60,900 nt of DNA from Caryophanales bacterium UBA6877. Lineage in GTDB: Bacteria; Bacillota_I; Bacilli_A; RFN20; CAG-826. Below, piece after piece: positions 51,102 through 59,886 of the stretch. The notes under the pieces were generated by a model that saw nothing but the letters and a program-made list of their open reading frames with translations, was not told where the DNA came from and made no database searches. How positions within the stretch are numbered: the stretch's first letter is position 1; the number at the start of each line of letters is the position of its first letter. The position numbers were made by a program, and so were the translations under genes. The DNA lies in assembly GCA_002451465.1 (NCBI GenBank), contig DKCJ01000020.1, positions 52,777 to 113,676 of the forward strand, in the 5' to 3' direction.

Positions 51102-53456
51102 ATGGATTTCAATTCTAATACTCCTTTTAATCTACCTGTTTTAATTACTGAAGGATTTATTTTATTCCCAAGTGAAACTGAGACGATTTATATCGAAACA
51201 AAACTAGGTGTTAAAACAATTAACACCTCATTGGATAATTTTGAATCATATGTTATTGTTGTATCTTTAAAAGATATAAGCACGAATATAGATTCAATAG
51301 ATGCTAAAAATTTATATGACAAAGTGTACCATATTGGTACTCTTTGTTGTGTTAAAAAGACTCAATCATCACCTAGAAAATGCAAAATTACTTTTAATGC
51401 AATTGAAAGAATTTCATTGCTAGATGTATCTAGCAATGATGGTATTTACTTTGGAAACGCTATTACCTTACCTGATGAACAAGGCGATCCTGTACATGAA
51501 GAAATACTTATTAGAAATTTGTTCGATCAATTGCGAATTCTTCAAAATTCAGCTGGTGATAATTATATTGAACGTAATTTAAAAGTTATATTTAATAAAC
51601 TAAATTCTGGTATTAATGCAAAGGATATTTCCTATCTTTTAAGCATAAATTTGCCAACCACTACTGAAGAAAGACAAGAATTATTAGAAGCTAAAGATGC
51701 TAATATTAGATTAAAGAAACTCATTTCATTATGCACATCATTGACTAGTATGTTGCAAATTGAAAAGAAATTACAAGATGATGTTAGAGATAGTGCAGAA
51801 AAAAATCAACGTGATTACTTTTTAAGGGAAAAATTAAAAGCAATCAAAAAAGAATTAGGGGAAGATGGAAGGGATGATGATCCTGATAATATTATAGATA
51901 AAGTAGAAAAGGGAGATTATCCAGACCATGTTAAAAATAAAGTAAAAGAAGAGATGAAGAAGTTTGAAATGCTTCCACCAGGTTCGCTTGAAGGAAGTCT
52001 TATCAAAACTTATGTCGATTTACTTTTGAGTTTACCATGGAATATTTCAACAAAAGATAACAACGATCTTAAAGATGTTGAAAAAATTTTAAATGATGAT
52101 CATTATGGGTTAGAAAAACCTAAAAAAAGAGTTCTAGAATATCTTGCCGTAAAACAAATGACAGGAAATTTAAAAGCTCCAATATTGTGTTTTTACGGAC
52201 CACCAGGAACTGGTAAAACAAGTTTAGCTAAGTCTATCGCTCATGCATTAAATAGACGTTTTGTAAAGGCAAGTTTAGGTGGAATTAGCGATGAAGCCGA
52301 AATTAGAGGTTTTAAGAGAACATATGTTGGTAGTGCTCCAGGAAGAATTATTCAAGGTTTAAAAAAGGCAAAAACCAATAACCCAGTATTCTTGTTGGAT
52401 GAAATTGATAAACTTGATAAGTCATATCACGGTAATCCTGCAAGTGCCTTACTTGAAGTTTTAGATCCAGAACAAAATAAAGAATTCCAAGATAATTATG
52501 TAGAAGAACCATTTGATTTATCAAACGTACTTTTTATATGTACAGCAAACTATATTGAGAATATACCTGCTCCATTACTTGATCGTTTAGAATTAATCGA
52601 ATTAAATAGTTATACTGCGATTGAAAAATTACACATTGCTAAAGAACATTTAATATCAAAAGCGATTCAAAATAATGGTTTAAATGATAAACAAATTAGT
52701 TTTACAGATTCTTCAATTGATTTTATGATTGAAAGGTATACTAGAGAGTCTGGTGTCCGTCAACTTGAAAGACTTATAAATACTATTTGTCGAAAAGTTT
52801 GTGTTGATATTATTAATAAAAAATTTGACCACATCGAAATAAAACCTCATGATGTCAAAGTCTATTTAGGCATTGAAATTTTTGATAGTCTAAAGAAAGA
52901 ACAAGGAAGCCAAATCGGTGTTGTTACTGGTTTAGCTTTTACCGAGTATGGTGGTGATATTTTAGCAATTGAGGTCACTATGTTTAAAGGGAAAGGAAAC
53001 TTAGTCCTTACCGGAAAATTAGGCGATGTCATGAAAGAGTCTGCAACCATTGCATTAGATTATGTACGAAGTAATGCGAAAAAGTACGGCATTAATCCTA
53101 TATTATTTGAAACAAGTGATATTCATATTCATGTTCCTGAAGGTGCTGTTCCAAAAGATGGACCATCGGCCGGTGTTGCATTAACAATTGCAATTATTTC
53201 ATGCTTAACTAATAAACCTGTTAGTGGTGATATAGCCATGACTGGTGAAGTTACTTTAAGAGGAAATGTTCTTCCTATCGGTGGTTTAAGAGAAAAATCT
53301 CTTGCTGCTTTAAGAAGTGGAATAAGAACAATCATTGTTCCAAGTAAGAACAAAAATAATGTTAATGAGTTACCAAAAGAAGTTAAAGATAATTTAAATA
53401 TCGAATATATGTCTTATGTTGATGATGCATATAAAATAATTTTCGGAAATAATTAA
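51102..53456 (+). CDS. lon: ATP-dependent protease Lon
   Basis: This cytoplasmic protease removes misfolded and some regulatory proteins. The 784-residue LonA-type protein has an N-terminal LON substrate-binding domain (about 10-205), an AAA+ domain with Walker A GPPGTGKT (366-373) and Walker B VFLLDEIDK, and the serine-lysine protease domain with PKDGPSAGVALT (catalytic Ser about 688) and the LPIGGLREKSLAALRSG segment (catalytic Lys about 731). AAGGAGGTAA precedes the ATG. It lies between tig and ysxC, the normal Bacilli order without clpX. Confidence 0.97.
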   Translation: MDFNSNTPFNLPVLITEGFILFPSETETIYIETKLGVKTINTSLDNFESYVIVVSLKDISTNIDSIDAKNLYDKVYHIGTLCCVKKTQSSPRKCKITFNAIERISLLDVSSNDGIYFGNAITLPDEQGDPVHEEILIRNLFDQLRILQNSAGDNYIERNLKVIFNKLNSGINAKDISYLLSINLPTTTEERQELLEAKDANIRLKKLISLCTSLTSMLQIEKKLQDDVRDSAEKNQRDYFLREKLKAIKKELGEDGRDDDPDNIIDKVEKGDYPDHVKNKVKEEMKKFEMLPPGSLEGSLIKTYVDLLLSLPWNISTKDNNDLKDVEKILNDDHYGLEKPKKRVLEYLAVKQMTGNLKAPILCFYGPPGTGKTSLAKSIAHALNRRFVKASLGGISDEAEIRGFKRTYVGSAPGRIIQGLKKAKTNNPVFLLDEIDKLDKSYHGNPASALLEVLDPEQNKEFQDNYVEEPFDLSNVLFICTANYIENIPAPLLDRLELIELNSYTAIEKLHIAKEHLISKAIQNNGLNDKQISFTDSSIDFMIERYTRESGVRQLERLINTICRKVCVDIINKKFDHIEIKPHDVKVYLGIEIFDSLKKEQGSQIGVVTGLAFTEYGGDILAIEVTMFKGKGNLVLTGKLGDVMKESATIALDYVRSNAKKYGINPILFETSDIHIHVPEGAVPKDGPSAGVALTIAIISCLTNKPVSGDIAMTGEVTLRGNVLPIGGLREKSLAALRSGIRTIIVPSKNKNNVNELPKEVKDNLNIEYMSYVDDAYKIIFGNN

Positions 53457-53458
53457 TT

Positions 53459-54052
53459 ATGGAAGAATTTTGTTTTAAAAATGCAACATTTATAAAATCC
53501 TGCGATGGAGTTAAATCACTTCCTCAAAAAAGACTTGAGGAAGTGGTTTTTGTTGGAAAAAGCAATGTCGGTAAGTCTAGTCTTTTGAATGCATTAGTTA
53601 ACCAAAAAAGATTAGCTTTTACCTCATCAAATCCAGGACATACTCGTTTACTTAATTATTATTTGATTGAAAATTCATTTTATTTTGTAGATTGCCCAGG
53701 TTATGGTTATAGTCAAAAGAAAAATGTTGATTATGAGTTTTATGGTAATATGATTGAAGGATACTTTACTGATAATAAATATCTTAAATTAATTGTCTTT
53801 TTACTAGATAGTAGGCATATTCCTACAGATGACGATTTAGATTTTTATAAATACATTTGTTCTACTAAGTATAATTATGTAATTTGTATGACTAAATGCG
53901 ATAAATTAAATCAAAGTGAGAAATCAAAAATTATTAAGAATATAAGCGAAAAACTTGGACCAGATGCAACAAAAAGTGTTTTACTCGTAAGCATAAAAGA
54001 TAAAAAAAGTCTTGTTGGACTTAAAAATAAAATTATAAGTATATTAAAATAA
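53459..54052 (+). CDS. ysxC: ribosome biogenesis GTPase YsxC/EngB
   Basis: This essential GTPase helps assemble the 50S subunit. The 197-residue protein shows G1 GKSNVGKSSLLNALV (about 33-47), a G2-like threonine in PGHTRLLNYY, G3 DCPGYG, and G4 TKCDK, the set typical of the TrmE-Era-EngA-EngB family. A short N-terminal extension before the G domain is normal. It begins three bases after lon, so the two genes are in one operon as in Bacillus. It is followed after 12 bases by valS. Confidence 0.96.
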   Translation: MEEFCFKNATFIKSCDGVKSLPQKRLEEVVFVGKSNVGKSSLLNALVNQKRLAFTSSNPGHTRLLNYYLIENSFYFVDCPGYGYSQKKNVDYEFYGNMIEGYFTDNKYLKLIVFLLDSRHIPTDDDLDFYKYICSTKYNYVICMTKCDKLNQSEKSKIIKNISEKLGPDATKSVLLVSIKDKKSLVGLKNKIISILK

Positions 54053-54064
54053 AGGAGAATCTCT

Positions 54065-56653
54065 ATGGCTTTAGAAACGCGTTATGATTTTAAAAAAGTT
54101 GAAGAAGGTAAATATGAAAATTGGAAAAATAAAGGATATTTTACTGCTGGTGATAAATCAAAAGCGAAATTTTCTATGGTCATTCCTCCTCCTAATGTTA
54201 CTGGAAAACTTCATATTGGTCATACATTAGATACAACAATACAAGACATTACATGCCGATATAAAAAAGCTAAAGGCTTTGACGTTTTATATCTTCCAGG
54301 TTGTGATCATGCTGGTATCGCAACACAAGCAAAAGTCGATAAAAGATTACAAGAAATGGGAACTTCTAGATTTAAAATTGGTCGTGAAGCATTCTTAAAA
54401 CAAGCATACGCATGGAAAGATGAATATAGTCAAATTATTCAATCACAATGGGCTAAAACTGGCCTTATGCTTGACTATTCTAGAGAAAGATTTACTTTGG
54501 ATGATGGCTTTTCAAAGGCTGTTTATTATGTTTTTAAAGAACTTTATGATGAAGGTTTAATATATAGAGGTGAAAGGATCGTAAATTGGGATCCTAAAAT
54601 GAAAACTGCTCTAAGCAATATTGAAGTTATCTATAAAGAAGATAAAGGCTATTTTTATTATTTTAAATATCGTTTAGTTGAAGATAAATCTAAATTTTTA
54701 GTAATTGCCACAACTCGTCCAGAAACAATGTTTGGCGATACATGTATATGCGTAAATCCAAAAGATAAACGTTACAAAGAATTTGTTGGTAAAAAAGTCA
54801 TTAACCCTGCAAATAACGAAGAAATTCCAGTTATTGCCGACGATTACGTTGATATGAAATTTGGTACTGGTGCAATGAAATGTACACCAGCTCATGATCC
54901 AAACGATTGGAATATTGGTAAAAAGTATAATTTACCACACCCAATAATTATGAATGTTGATGGAACAATGGCCGAAAATACAGGTGTATATAGTGGATTA
55001 GATAGATATGTTTGTAGAGAAAAATTAGTCGAGAAAATCAAAGAAAATGGTGATCTTGTCAAAATAGAAGAACTTGTCCATCAAGTAGGACATTCAGAAA
55101 GAAGTGATGCGGTAGTAGAACCTATTTTATCTAAACAATGGTTTGTTAAAATGAAACCTTTAGCCGAGGCTGTTTTAAAACAACAAAAAAGCAAAGATAA
55201 ATTATTATTCTTTCCAAAAAGATTTGAAAAAGTATTAGATAGATGGATGTCTAACTGTGATGATTGGTGCATATCAAGACAATTATGGTGGGGACACAGA
55301 ATACCAGTATATTACAATAAAATAACTGGAAATTTACTAGTTAGCGATAAAATGCCTGAAGACAAAGAAAATTGGTACCAAGATGAAGATGTTTTGGATA
55401 CATGGTTTTCTAGTGCTTTGTGGCCATTTGCAACTCTCGGTTGGCCACAAAATACTGACGATTATAACCGTTATTATCCATTAGATTGTATGTCTACAGG
55501 TTACGATATTATTTTCTTTTGGGCCGCAAGAATGTATTTTCAAGGTCTACATTTCACAAATAAAACACCTTTTAAAAATATAGTTATCCATGGTTTAGTC
55601 CGTGATTCCCAAGGTAGAAAAATGTCAAAATCTCTTGGAAATGGAATAGATCCATTCGATATTATTGATAAATATGGCGTTGATAGTTTGCGATATTTTT
55701 TAGCCACTAGCGCAGCACCTGGTCAAGATATGCGTTTTAGCGAAGAAAAAGTTAATTCATGCCAAAATTATTTAAATAAAATATGGAATAGTGCAAGATA
55801 TATATTACTTAATATTCCAGAAAATTTTGATGAACAAAAAGTTGATTATAAAAAATTAGGAAGCATTGATAAATTTATACTTTCAAAACTTGAAGAAACT
55901 ATCAAAAAAATTACCAATAATATGGACAAATATGAGTATGGTATAGCTTCAAGCGTTTTGTATAATTTTGTTTATGATGATTTTTGTTCTTTTTATCTAG
56001 AAATGACAAAAGTAAGTTTAAAAAATGAAAATTCATATAAAGAAGGAACTTATTTTGCCCTTTTAAAGGTTTTAAAAGCAATTATAATGATGATTTATCC
56101 ATTTTCACCATTTATAACCGAGGAAATTTATCTCAATTTACCAAAACATAAAGAATCAATAATGTTAGAAGATTATCCTTCTTACGAAAAGAAATATGTT
56201 AATAAAAAATACGATAAAAAAGGCACACTTTTAAAAGATATTATCGAACAAATCAGAGTCTATAAAGTTAACAATAAACTAGCACCAAATGCAAAACTTG
56301 ATTTAAAATTAAAATCAAACGAAGATATTAATGATTTATTGCCATATATAAAAAGATTTTCTTTTGCAAATACATTAGATTTAGTTGATCAAGACGTTAA
56401 TAATTCAACAAGCATAATTTTAGATGACGTGACTATCTTTATATTAGATAACACTAATAAAGAAGATGTTTTAAATAATTTAAATAAAGAATATGAGCGT
56501 TTAAAATCCGAAATTAAAAGAAGCGAAAATATGCTTTCCAATCCAAATTTTTTAAACAAAGCACCTAAACAAAAAGTCGATTTAGAAAAAGAAAAATACG
56601 AAAAATATAAATTACAAATTCAAGAAATTGAAGAAAAATTGAAAAAAATTTAA
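54065..56653 (+). CDS. valS: valine-tRNA ligase
   Basis: This class I synthetase (862 residues) charges tRNA-Val. The HIGH motif is in PPPNVTGKLHIGHTLDTTIQ (about 41-60) and KMSKS is in GRKMSKSLGNGIDP (about 517-530). The CP1 editing domain is present with TTRPETMFGDT. The anticodon-binding domain and a C-terminal coiled-coil (about 800-862), typical of ValRS, complete it. AAGGAG precedes the ATG. Unlike pheS and ileS it has no T-box: it lies directly behind ysxC and would be expressed from the tig promoter or an internal one. Confidence 0.97.
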   Translation: MALETRYDFKKVEEGKYENWKNKGYFTAGDKSKAKFSMVIPPPNVTGKLHIGHTLDTTIQDITCRYKKAKGFDVLYLPGCDHAGIATQAKVDKRLQEMGTSRFKIGREAFLKQAYAWKDEYSQIIQSQWAKTGLMLDYSRERFTLDDGFSKAVYYVFKELYDEGLIYRGERIVNWDPKMKTALSNIEVIYKEDKGYFYYFKYRLVEDKSKFLVIATTRPETMFGDTCICVNPKDKRYKEFVGKKVINPANNEEIPVIADDYVDMKFGTGAMKCTPAHDPNDWNIGKKYNLPHPIIMNVDGTMAENTGVYSGLDRYVCREKLVEKIKENGDLVKIEELVHQVGHSERSDAVVEPILSKQWFVKMKPLAEAVLKQQKSKDKLLFFPKRFEKVLDRWMSNCDDWCISRQLWWGHRIPVYYNKITGNLLVSDKMPEDKENWYQDEDVLDTWFSSALWPFATLGWPQNTDDYNRYYPLDCMSTGYDIIFFWAARMYFQGLHFTNKTPFKNIVIHGLVRDSQGRKMSKSLGNGIDPFDIIDKYGVDSLRYFLATSAAPGQDMRFSEEKVNSCQNYLNKIWNSARYILLNIPENFDEQKVDYKKLGSIDKFILSKLEETIKKITNNMDKYEYGIASSVLYNFVYDDFCSFYLEMTKVSLKNENSYKEGTYFALLKVLKAIIMMIYPFSPFITEEIYLNLPKHKESIMLEDYPSYEKKYVNKKYDKKGTLLKDIIEQIRVYKVNNKLAPNAKLDLKLKSNEDINDLLPYIKRFSFANTLDLVDQDVNNSTSIILDDVTIFILDNTNKEDVLNNLNKEYERLKSEIKRSENMLSNPNFLNKAPKQKVDLEKEKYEKYKLQIQEIEEKLKKI

Positions 56654-56667
56654 AATTTTTCTAAATT

Positions 56668-56693
56668 CCCCCCTTATTATTAGTGAAGGGAGG
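56668..56693 (+). promoter_or_regulatory. hairpin that would hide the ribosome site of the 60-residue peptide gene
   Basis: CCCCCCTT (56668-56675) can pair with AAGGGAGG (56686-56693), one mismatch, across a 10-base loop. The right arm is the Shine-Dalgarno sequence of the next gene, so folding would block translation. This C-run is exceptional in such AT-rich DNA. Confidence 0.55.
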
Positions 56694-56698
56694 ATAGT

Positions 56699-56881
56699 AT
56701 GAATAGAATATCGTTAACCGAAAATGAATTAAACGATATAAAAGTTGGTGAAGCAATAACACTAGCTGCAGTCTTAGCAGTAATGACAATTGCCATCTTA
56801 GCAGTAGTTGTATATCGTTTATTCACTTCTAAAAGTTCTTCAATTAAAATTCCGGGCGGTTGGTCATTTACTTGGAAATAA
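56699..56881 (+). CDS. small single-pass membrane peptide, unknown
   Basis: This 60-residue peptide has a polar N-terminus (MNRISLTENELNDIKVGEA), one long hydrophobic helix (about 19-43, ITLAAVLAVMTIAILAVVV) and a basic, Ser/Lys-rich tail ending in IPGGWSFTWK. The ribosome site GGGAGG is very strong and lies within a hairpin. The overall plan resembles a small membrane-active or secreted peptide, with an acidic leader before the helix; a bacteriocin-like or membrane-regulatory peptide is possible but no family is recognised and no transporter or immunity gene is adjacent. It lies 45 bases after valS and upstream of the rplU promoter. Confidence 0.65.
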   Translation: MNRISLTENELNDIKVGEAITLAAVLAVMTIAILAVVVYRLFTSKSSSIKIPGGWSFTWK

Positions 56882-56925
56882 TATCAGTTTTTTTGAATAA
56901 TTCTCATTTTTTAATGATTTCTAGT

Positions 56926-56954
56926 TTGACACACATTTGAAAGAAATGTATAAT
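56926..56954 (+). promoter_or_regulatory. consensus sigma-A promoter of the rplU operon
   Basis: TTGACA (56926-56931) and TATAAT (56949-56954) are both perfect and 17 bases apart, the best promoter in the window. The transcript would start near 56961, at the leader RNA. Confidence 0.93.
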
Positions 56955-56960
56955 CCTATT

Positions 56961-57047
56961 GTTGTAACTCTATTTAGCTACAACCGCATAAAAAAGGTTC
57001 AAAAAAAGATTAATTTCTTACCTTAATAGCGAGTATTTTTTAAAGAG
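56961..57047 (+). ncRNA. probable ribosomal protein L21 leader RNA
   Basis: The roughly 87-base leader can fold into a 5' stem (GTTGTA 56961-56966 with TACAAC 56979-56984), then a longer-range stem joining CGC...AAGG (56985-56997) with CCTT...GCG (57021-57031). This fits the position and general plan of the L21 leader of low-GC Gram-positives, thought to allow feedback by L21. It was assigned by position and stems, not by a covariance model. Confidence 0.6.
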
Positions 57048-57059
57048 GAGGATGCATAA

Positions 57060-57368
57060 ATGTACGCAATAATTTTAACTGGCGGAAAACAAGTCAAAGT
57101 TGAAGTTGGCCAAAAAATCTACGTTGAAAAACTCGATGCAGAAGTTGGTTCTAAATATACCTTTGATAAAGTTTTATTAATTGGTGACACATCAATTAAA
57201 ACTGGCAATCCATATGTTGAGGGTGCTAGTGTTGTTGCAAAAGTTGAAAAACAAGGCTTAAGCAAAAAGATTAAAGTTTTCAAGTATAAGGCTAAATCAA
57301 ATTATCACAGAACACTTGGTCATAGACAACCATATACTTGCTTAACAATCGAATCAATCAACTTATAA
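57060..57368 (+). CDS. rplU: 50S ribosomal protein L21
   Basis: This 102-residue ribosomal protein binds 23S rRNA. It starts MYAIILTGGKQVKVEVGQKIYVEKL (the usual GGKQY here is GGKQV) and ends in the L21 signature FKYKAKSNYHRTLGHRQPYT (about 75-94), the length being normal. AGAGGAGGAT precedes the ATG. It heads the conserved rplU-prp-rpmA operon from a perfect promoter and a structured leader. Its stop shares one base with the start of prp (TAATG). Confidence 0.97.
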   Translation: MYAIILTGGKQVKVEVGQKIYVEKLDAEVGSKYTFDKVLLIGDTSIKTGNPYVEGASVVAKVEKQGLSKKIKVFKYKAKSNYHRTLGHRQPYTCLTIESINL

Positions 57369-57673
57369 TGATTAAAATTAATTATTATATAGATGGTGGT
57401 TTTATTAGGAATTTGTGTGTCCAAGGTCATGCTGAATATCGTAAAGTAAATAACATCGATGTTGTTTGCGCTTGTGTGTCTAGTATTGTAATTGGTGGAT
57501 TAAATGCAATAGAAGACATAAATAATTACAAAATTTCAATTAATTATGGAGATGTTAATGTCTCAATTAATAAAGCAAATAATCATGACAACGATGTTCT
57601 AAATACGATAATTGTTCAGCTAAAAACTTTGGAAACAAAATATCCCAAAAACATTAAAATTAAAGAGAATTGA
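57368..57673 (+). CDS. prp: ribosomal-processing cysteine protease Prp
   Basis: Prp (YsxB) removes the N-terminal extension of ribosomal protein L27. The 101-residue protein has the catalytic His in VQGHAEY (about 21) and the catalytic Cys in DVVCACVSSIVIGGLNAI (about 35), both conserved in the family. The start is the ATG at 57368 overlapping the rplU stop; an upstream TTG is rejected. Its substrate gene, rpmA, follows 20 bases later and encodes the matching cleavage site, so enzyme and substrate agree. Confidence 0.93.
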   Translation: MIKINYYIDGGFIRNLCVQGHAEYRKVNNIDVVCACVSSIVIGGLNAIEDINNYKISINYGDVNVSINKANNHDNDVLNTIIVQLKTLETKYPKNIKIKEN

Positions 57674-57693
57674 AAGAAAGGCTGGTATAAACT

Positions 57694-57987
57694 ATGAAAA
57701 TTAGATTTGAACTTAATATTCAACTCTTTGCATCACATAAAGGTGTTGGAAGTACTAAAAACGGCAGAGATAGTGCTGGTCGTAGATTAGGTTCCAAACT
57801 CGGCGATGGACAAGTTTGCAAAGCAGGTGCTATTATTTATAGACAACGTGGAACTCGTGTTTATCCTGGTATTAATACTAAAAAAGGTAGTGATGATACT
57901 ATTTTCGCTACTAAAGCAGGATATGTTAAATTCGAAAGAATTGGAAAAAATAAGAAAAGAGTTAGCGTTTACGAACTTAGAAAATAA
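57694..57987 (+). CDS. rpmA: 50S ribosomal protein L27 with Prp-cleaved N-terminus
   Basis: This 97-residue protein is L27, located near the peptidyl-transferase centre. It carries an N-terminal extension ending LNIQLFASHKG; Prp should cut between Phe13 and Ala14 to expose the functional N-terminus ASHKGVGSTKNGRDS. The body has the family segments GRRLGSKLGDGQ and IIYRQRGTRVYPG. AGAAAGGCTGG precedes the ATG. It closes the rplU-prp-rpmA operon and is followed by a terminator. Confidence 0.97.
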   Translation: MKIRFELNIQLFASHKGVGSTKNGRDSAGRRLGSKLGDGQVCKAGAIIYRQRGTRVYPGINTKKGSDDTIFATKAGYVKFERIGKNKKRVSVYELRK

Positions 57988-57989
57988 AT

Positions 57990-58016
57990 AAAACCACCTG
58001 TTTAAGGTGGTTTTCT
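57990..58016 (+). terminator. intrinsic terminator of the rplU operon
   Basis: AAAACCACC and GGTGGTTTT form a stem (57990-57998 with 58007-58015) across an 8-base loop, followed by CTTTTA. The following obg gene begins only 23 bases downstream. Confidence 0.85.
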
Positions 58017-58038
58017 TTTAAAGAAACAATATTTGGTT

Positions 58039-59310
58039 ATGAATTTATTTATTGATCGAGCAGTCATAGAATTAAGAAGTGGAAAAGGTGGCGATGGAGC
58101 CATTGCTTTTATTCATGAAAAAAATCGTCCTCTTGGAGGACCATGCGGTGGTAATGGTGGTCGTGGCGGGAGTATTTATTTAAGATGCTCACAAACCGTT
58201 ACTACACTTGTTAATTTTAGACATTCAAAAACTTTTATCGCTGAAGACGGACAAAAAGGCGATATCAAAGGTATGTATGGTAGGAAAGCAAACGATATTT
58301 ATATTGATTTGCCATTAGGTACAGTTGTTTTTTTAGAAGAAAACCACAAATTCATCGTTGATATGGATGAAATTGGAAAAACTTTTTTAATTTGTAAAGG
58401 TGGCCGTGGTGGAAGGGGCAATGAAGCTTTTAAAAACTCTCGAAATAAAGCCCCAAAAATTGCCGAAAATGGTTTACCTGGGGAAACAAAAAGGGTAATT
58501 CTTGAATTAAAATTATTAGCTGATGTAGGTATTGTTGGATTTCCAAGTGTTGGAAAGTCAACATTTATACGATGCGTTACAAACTGTAAAGCCGAAATAG
58601 GCGATTATGACTTTACAACGCTTGTCCCTAACCTTGGTGTAGCAACCACAAAAGATGGTCATTCTTTCGTATTAGCCGATATGCCTGGTTTAATAAAAGG
58701 GGCTCATCTTGGAAAAGGCCTTGGGTTACTTTTTTTAAGACATATTGAACGATGTAGAGTATTGATTCATATGGTCGATATGAGTGGCGTTCGCGATCCC
58801 TTAGAAGCTTATAATGATATAAATGAAGAATTAAAAGACTATGGGATGCATCTTATTGATAGACCTCAAATTATTGTTGCAAGCAAAATGGATGAGCCAG
58901 GAGCTGAACAAAGATTAAAAATCTTCGAAAGTCAAATACATAAAAAAGTAATTCCAATATCTTGTTTAACCGACGAAAACTTAGATAAAGTTTTGTACGC
59001 ATGTTATGATGCTTTAAAAGATGCTAAAGTATTCCCAGTTTATGATGAAAAAGATAAGGAAAAAGTTTATGATGCAACAAATGATAAACCAATCTTTGAA
59101 ATTCATAAAACTGACGAACACACCTTTGTAATTACAGGTGATAGGGTAGAAAGAACTTTCGATATTATAAATATTTCAACCGATGAAGGTATGATGAGAT
59201 TAATAACTTATCTAAATAAAATTGGCGTCGATAAAGAACTTCATAAACTTGGTGCAAAAGACGGCGACACTGTAAAATTAAAAGATTTTAGTTTCGATTA
59301 TTACGAATAA
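58039..59310 (+). CDS. obg: GTPase Obg/CgtA
   Basis: This essential GTPase is involved in 50S assembly and stress control. The 423-residue protein has the glycine-rich Obg fold (about 1-155, with SGKGGDGAIAF and GGPCGGNGGRGGS), the G domain (about 157-330, GFPSVGKSTFIR for G1, a DMPGLI G3 and ASKMDEP G4) and a C-terminal OCT domain (about 345-423). The start is the ATG at 58039, with no clear ribosome site; an in-frame TTG six bases earlier is less likely. It is followed 21 bases later by ruvA. Confidence 0.95.
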   Translation: MNLFIDRAVIELRSGKGGDGAIAFIHEKNRPLGGPCGGNGGRGGSIYLRCSQTVTTLVNFRHSKTFIAEDGQKGDIKGMYGRKANDIYIDLPLGTVVFLEENHKFIVDMDEIGKTFLICKGGRGGRGNEAFKNSRNKAPKIAENGLPGETKRVILELKLLADVGIVGFPSVGKSTFIRCVTNCKAEIGDYDFTTLVPNLGVATTKDGHSFVLADMPGLIKGAHLGKGLGLLFLRHIERCRVLIHMVDMSGVRDPLEAYNDINEELKDYGMHLIDRPQIIVASKMDEPGAEQRLKIFESQIHKKVIPISCLTDENLDKVLYACYDALKDAKVFPVYDEKDKEKVYDATNDKPIFEIHKTDEHTFVITGDRVERTFDIINISTDEGMMRLITYLNKIGVDKELHKLGAKDGDTVKLKDFSFDYYE

Positions 59311-59331
59311 TTCTATTTGTACTTTTTAAAA

Positions 59332-59886
59332 ATGCTAGATTTTTTAAAAGGAAATGTTGTTTACATAGATAATGAATTTATAGGTTTGGACGTTAATAAT
59401 ATAGGATTCAGAATTTATACTTCAAATACAAAAAATTATAAATTAAATAATAATTATATTTTTTATGTTAATGAAGTATTAAAAGAAGATAAAATATTGA
59501 TTTTTGGCTTTTCAAATCATAAAGAATTAAAGCTTTTTAATAAAATAATTTCAGTTAATGGAGTCGGCTATAAAACTGCATTAACTTTATTTAATAACTT
59601 ATCAATTGAACAATTAATATACTTAATTAAGTCGAAAAATAGTAAAGAATTAGTACAAATTCCAGGAATAGGTGTTCGTGCAGAGCGTATAGTTTTAGAA
59701 CTATCAAATAAGTTAGATGACTTAATAGAGTCTGATATATTCACATATGAAAACGTTTATAAAGCTTTAAAACAAATTGGGTATAAAACAAAAGAAATAT
59801 CAAATGCATTGGCTAAAATTCCTCCTAATCTATCAGATAGTGAAGCAACTAAGCTTGCTATAAAGGAAATAAATTATGGGAAATAA
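59332..59886 (+). CDS. ruvA: Holliday junction branch migration protein RuvA
   Basis: RuvA binds Holliday junctions and recruits RuvB. The 184-residue protein begins MLDFLKGNVVYIDNE, matching the OB-fold start of RuvA, so the ATG at 59332 is chosen over an in-frame TTG at 59317. Two helix-hairpin-helix motifs follow (ISVNGVGYKTALTLF about 76-90 and LVQIPGIGVRAERIVLEL about 110-127) and then the C-terminal RuvB-binding domain (about 142-184). It overlaps ruvB by 11 bases. Confidence 0.93.
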   Translation: MLDFLKGNVVYIDNEFIGLDVNNIGFRIYTSNTKNYKLNNNYIFYVNEVLKEDKILIFGFSNHKELKLFNKIISVNGVGYKTALTLFNNLSIEQLIYLIKSKNSKELVQIPGIGVRAERIVLELSNKLDDLIESDIFTYENVYKALKQIGYKTKEISNALAKIPPNLSDSEATKLAIKEINYGK

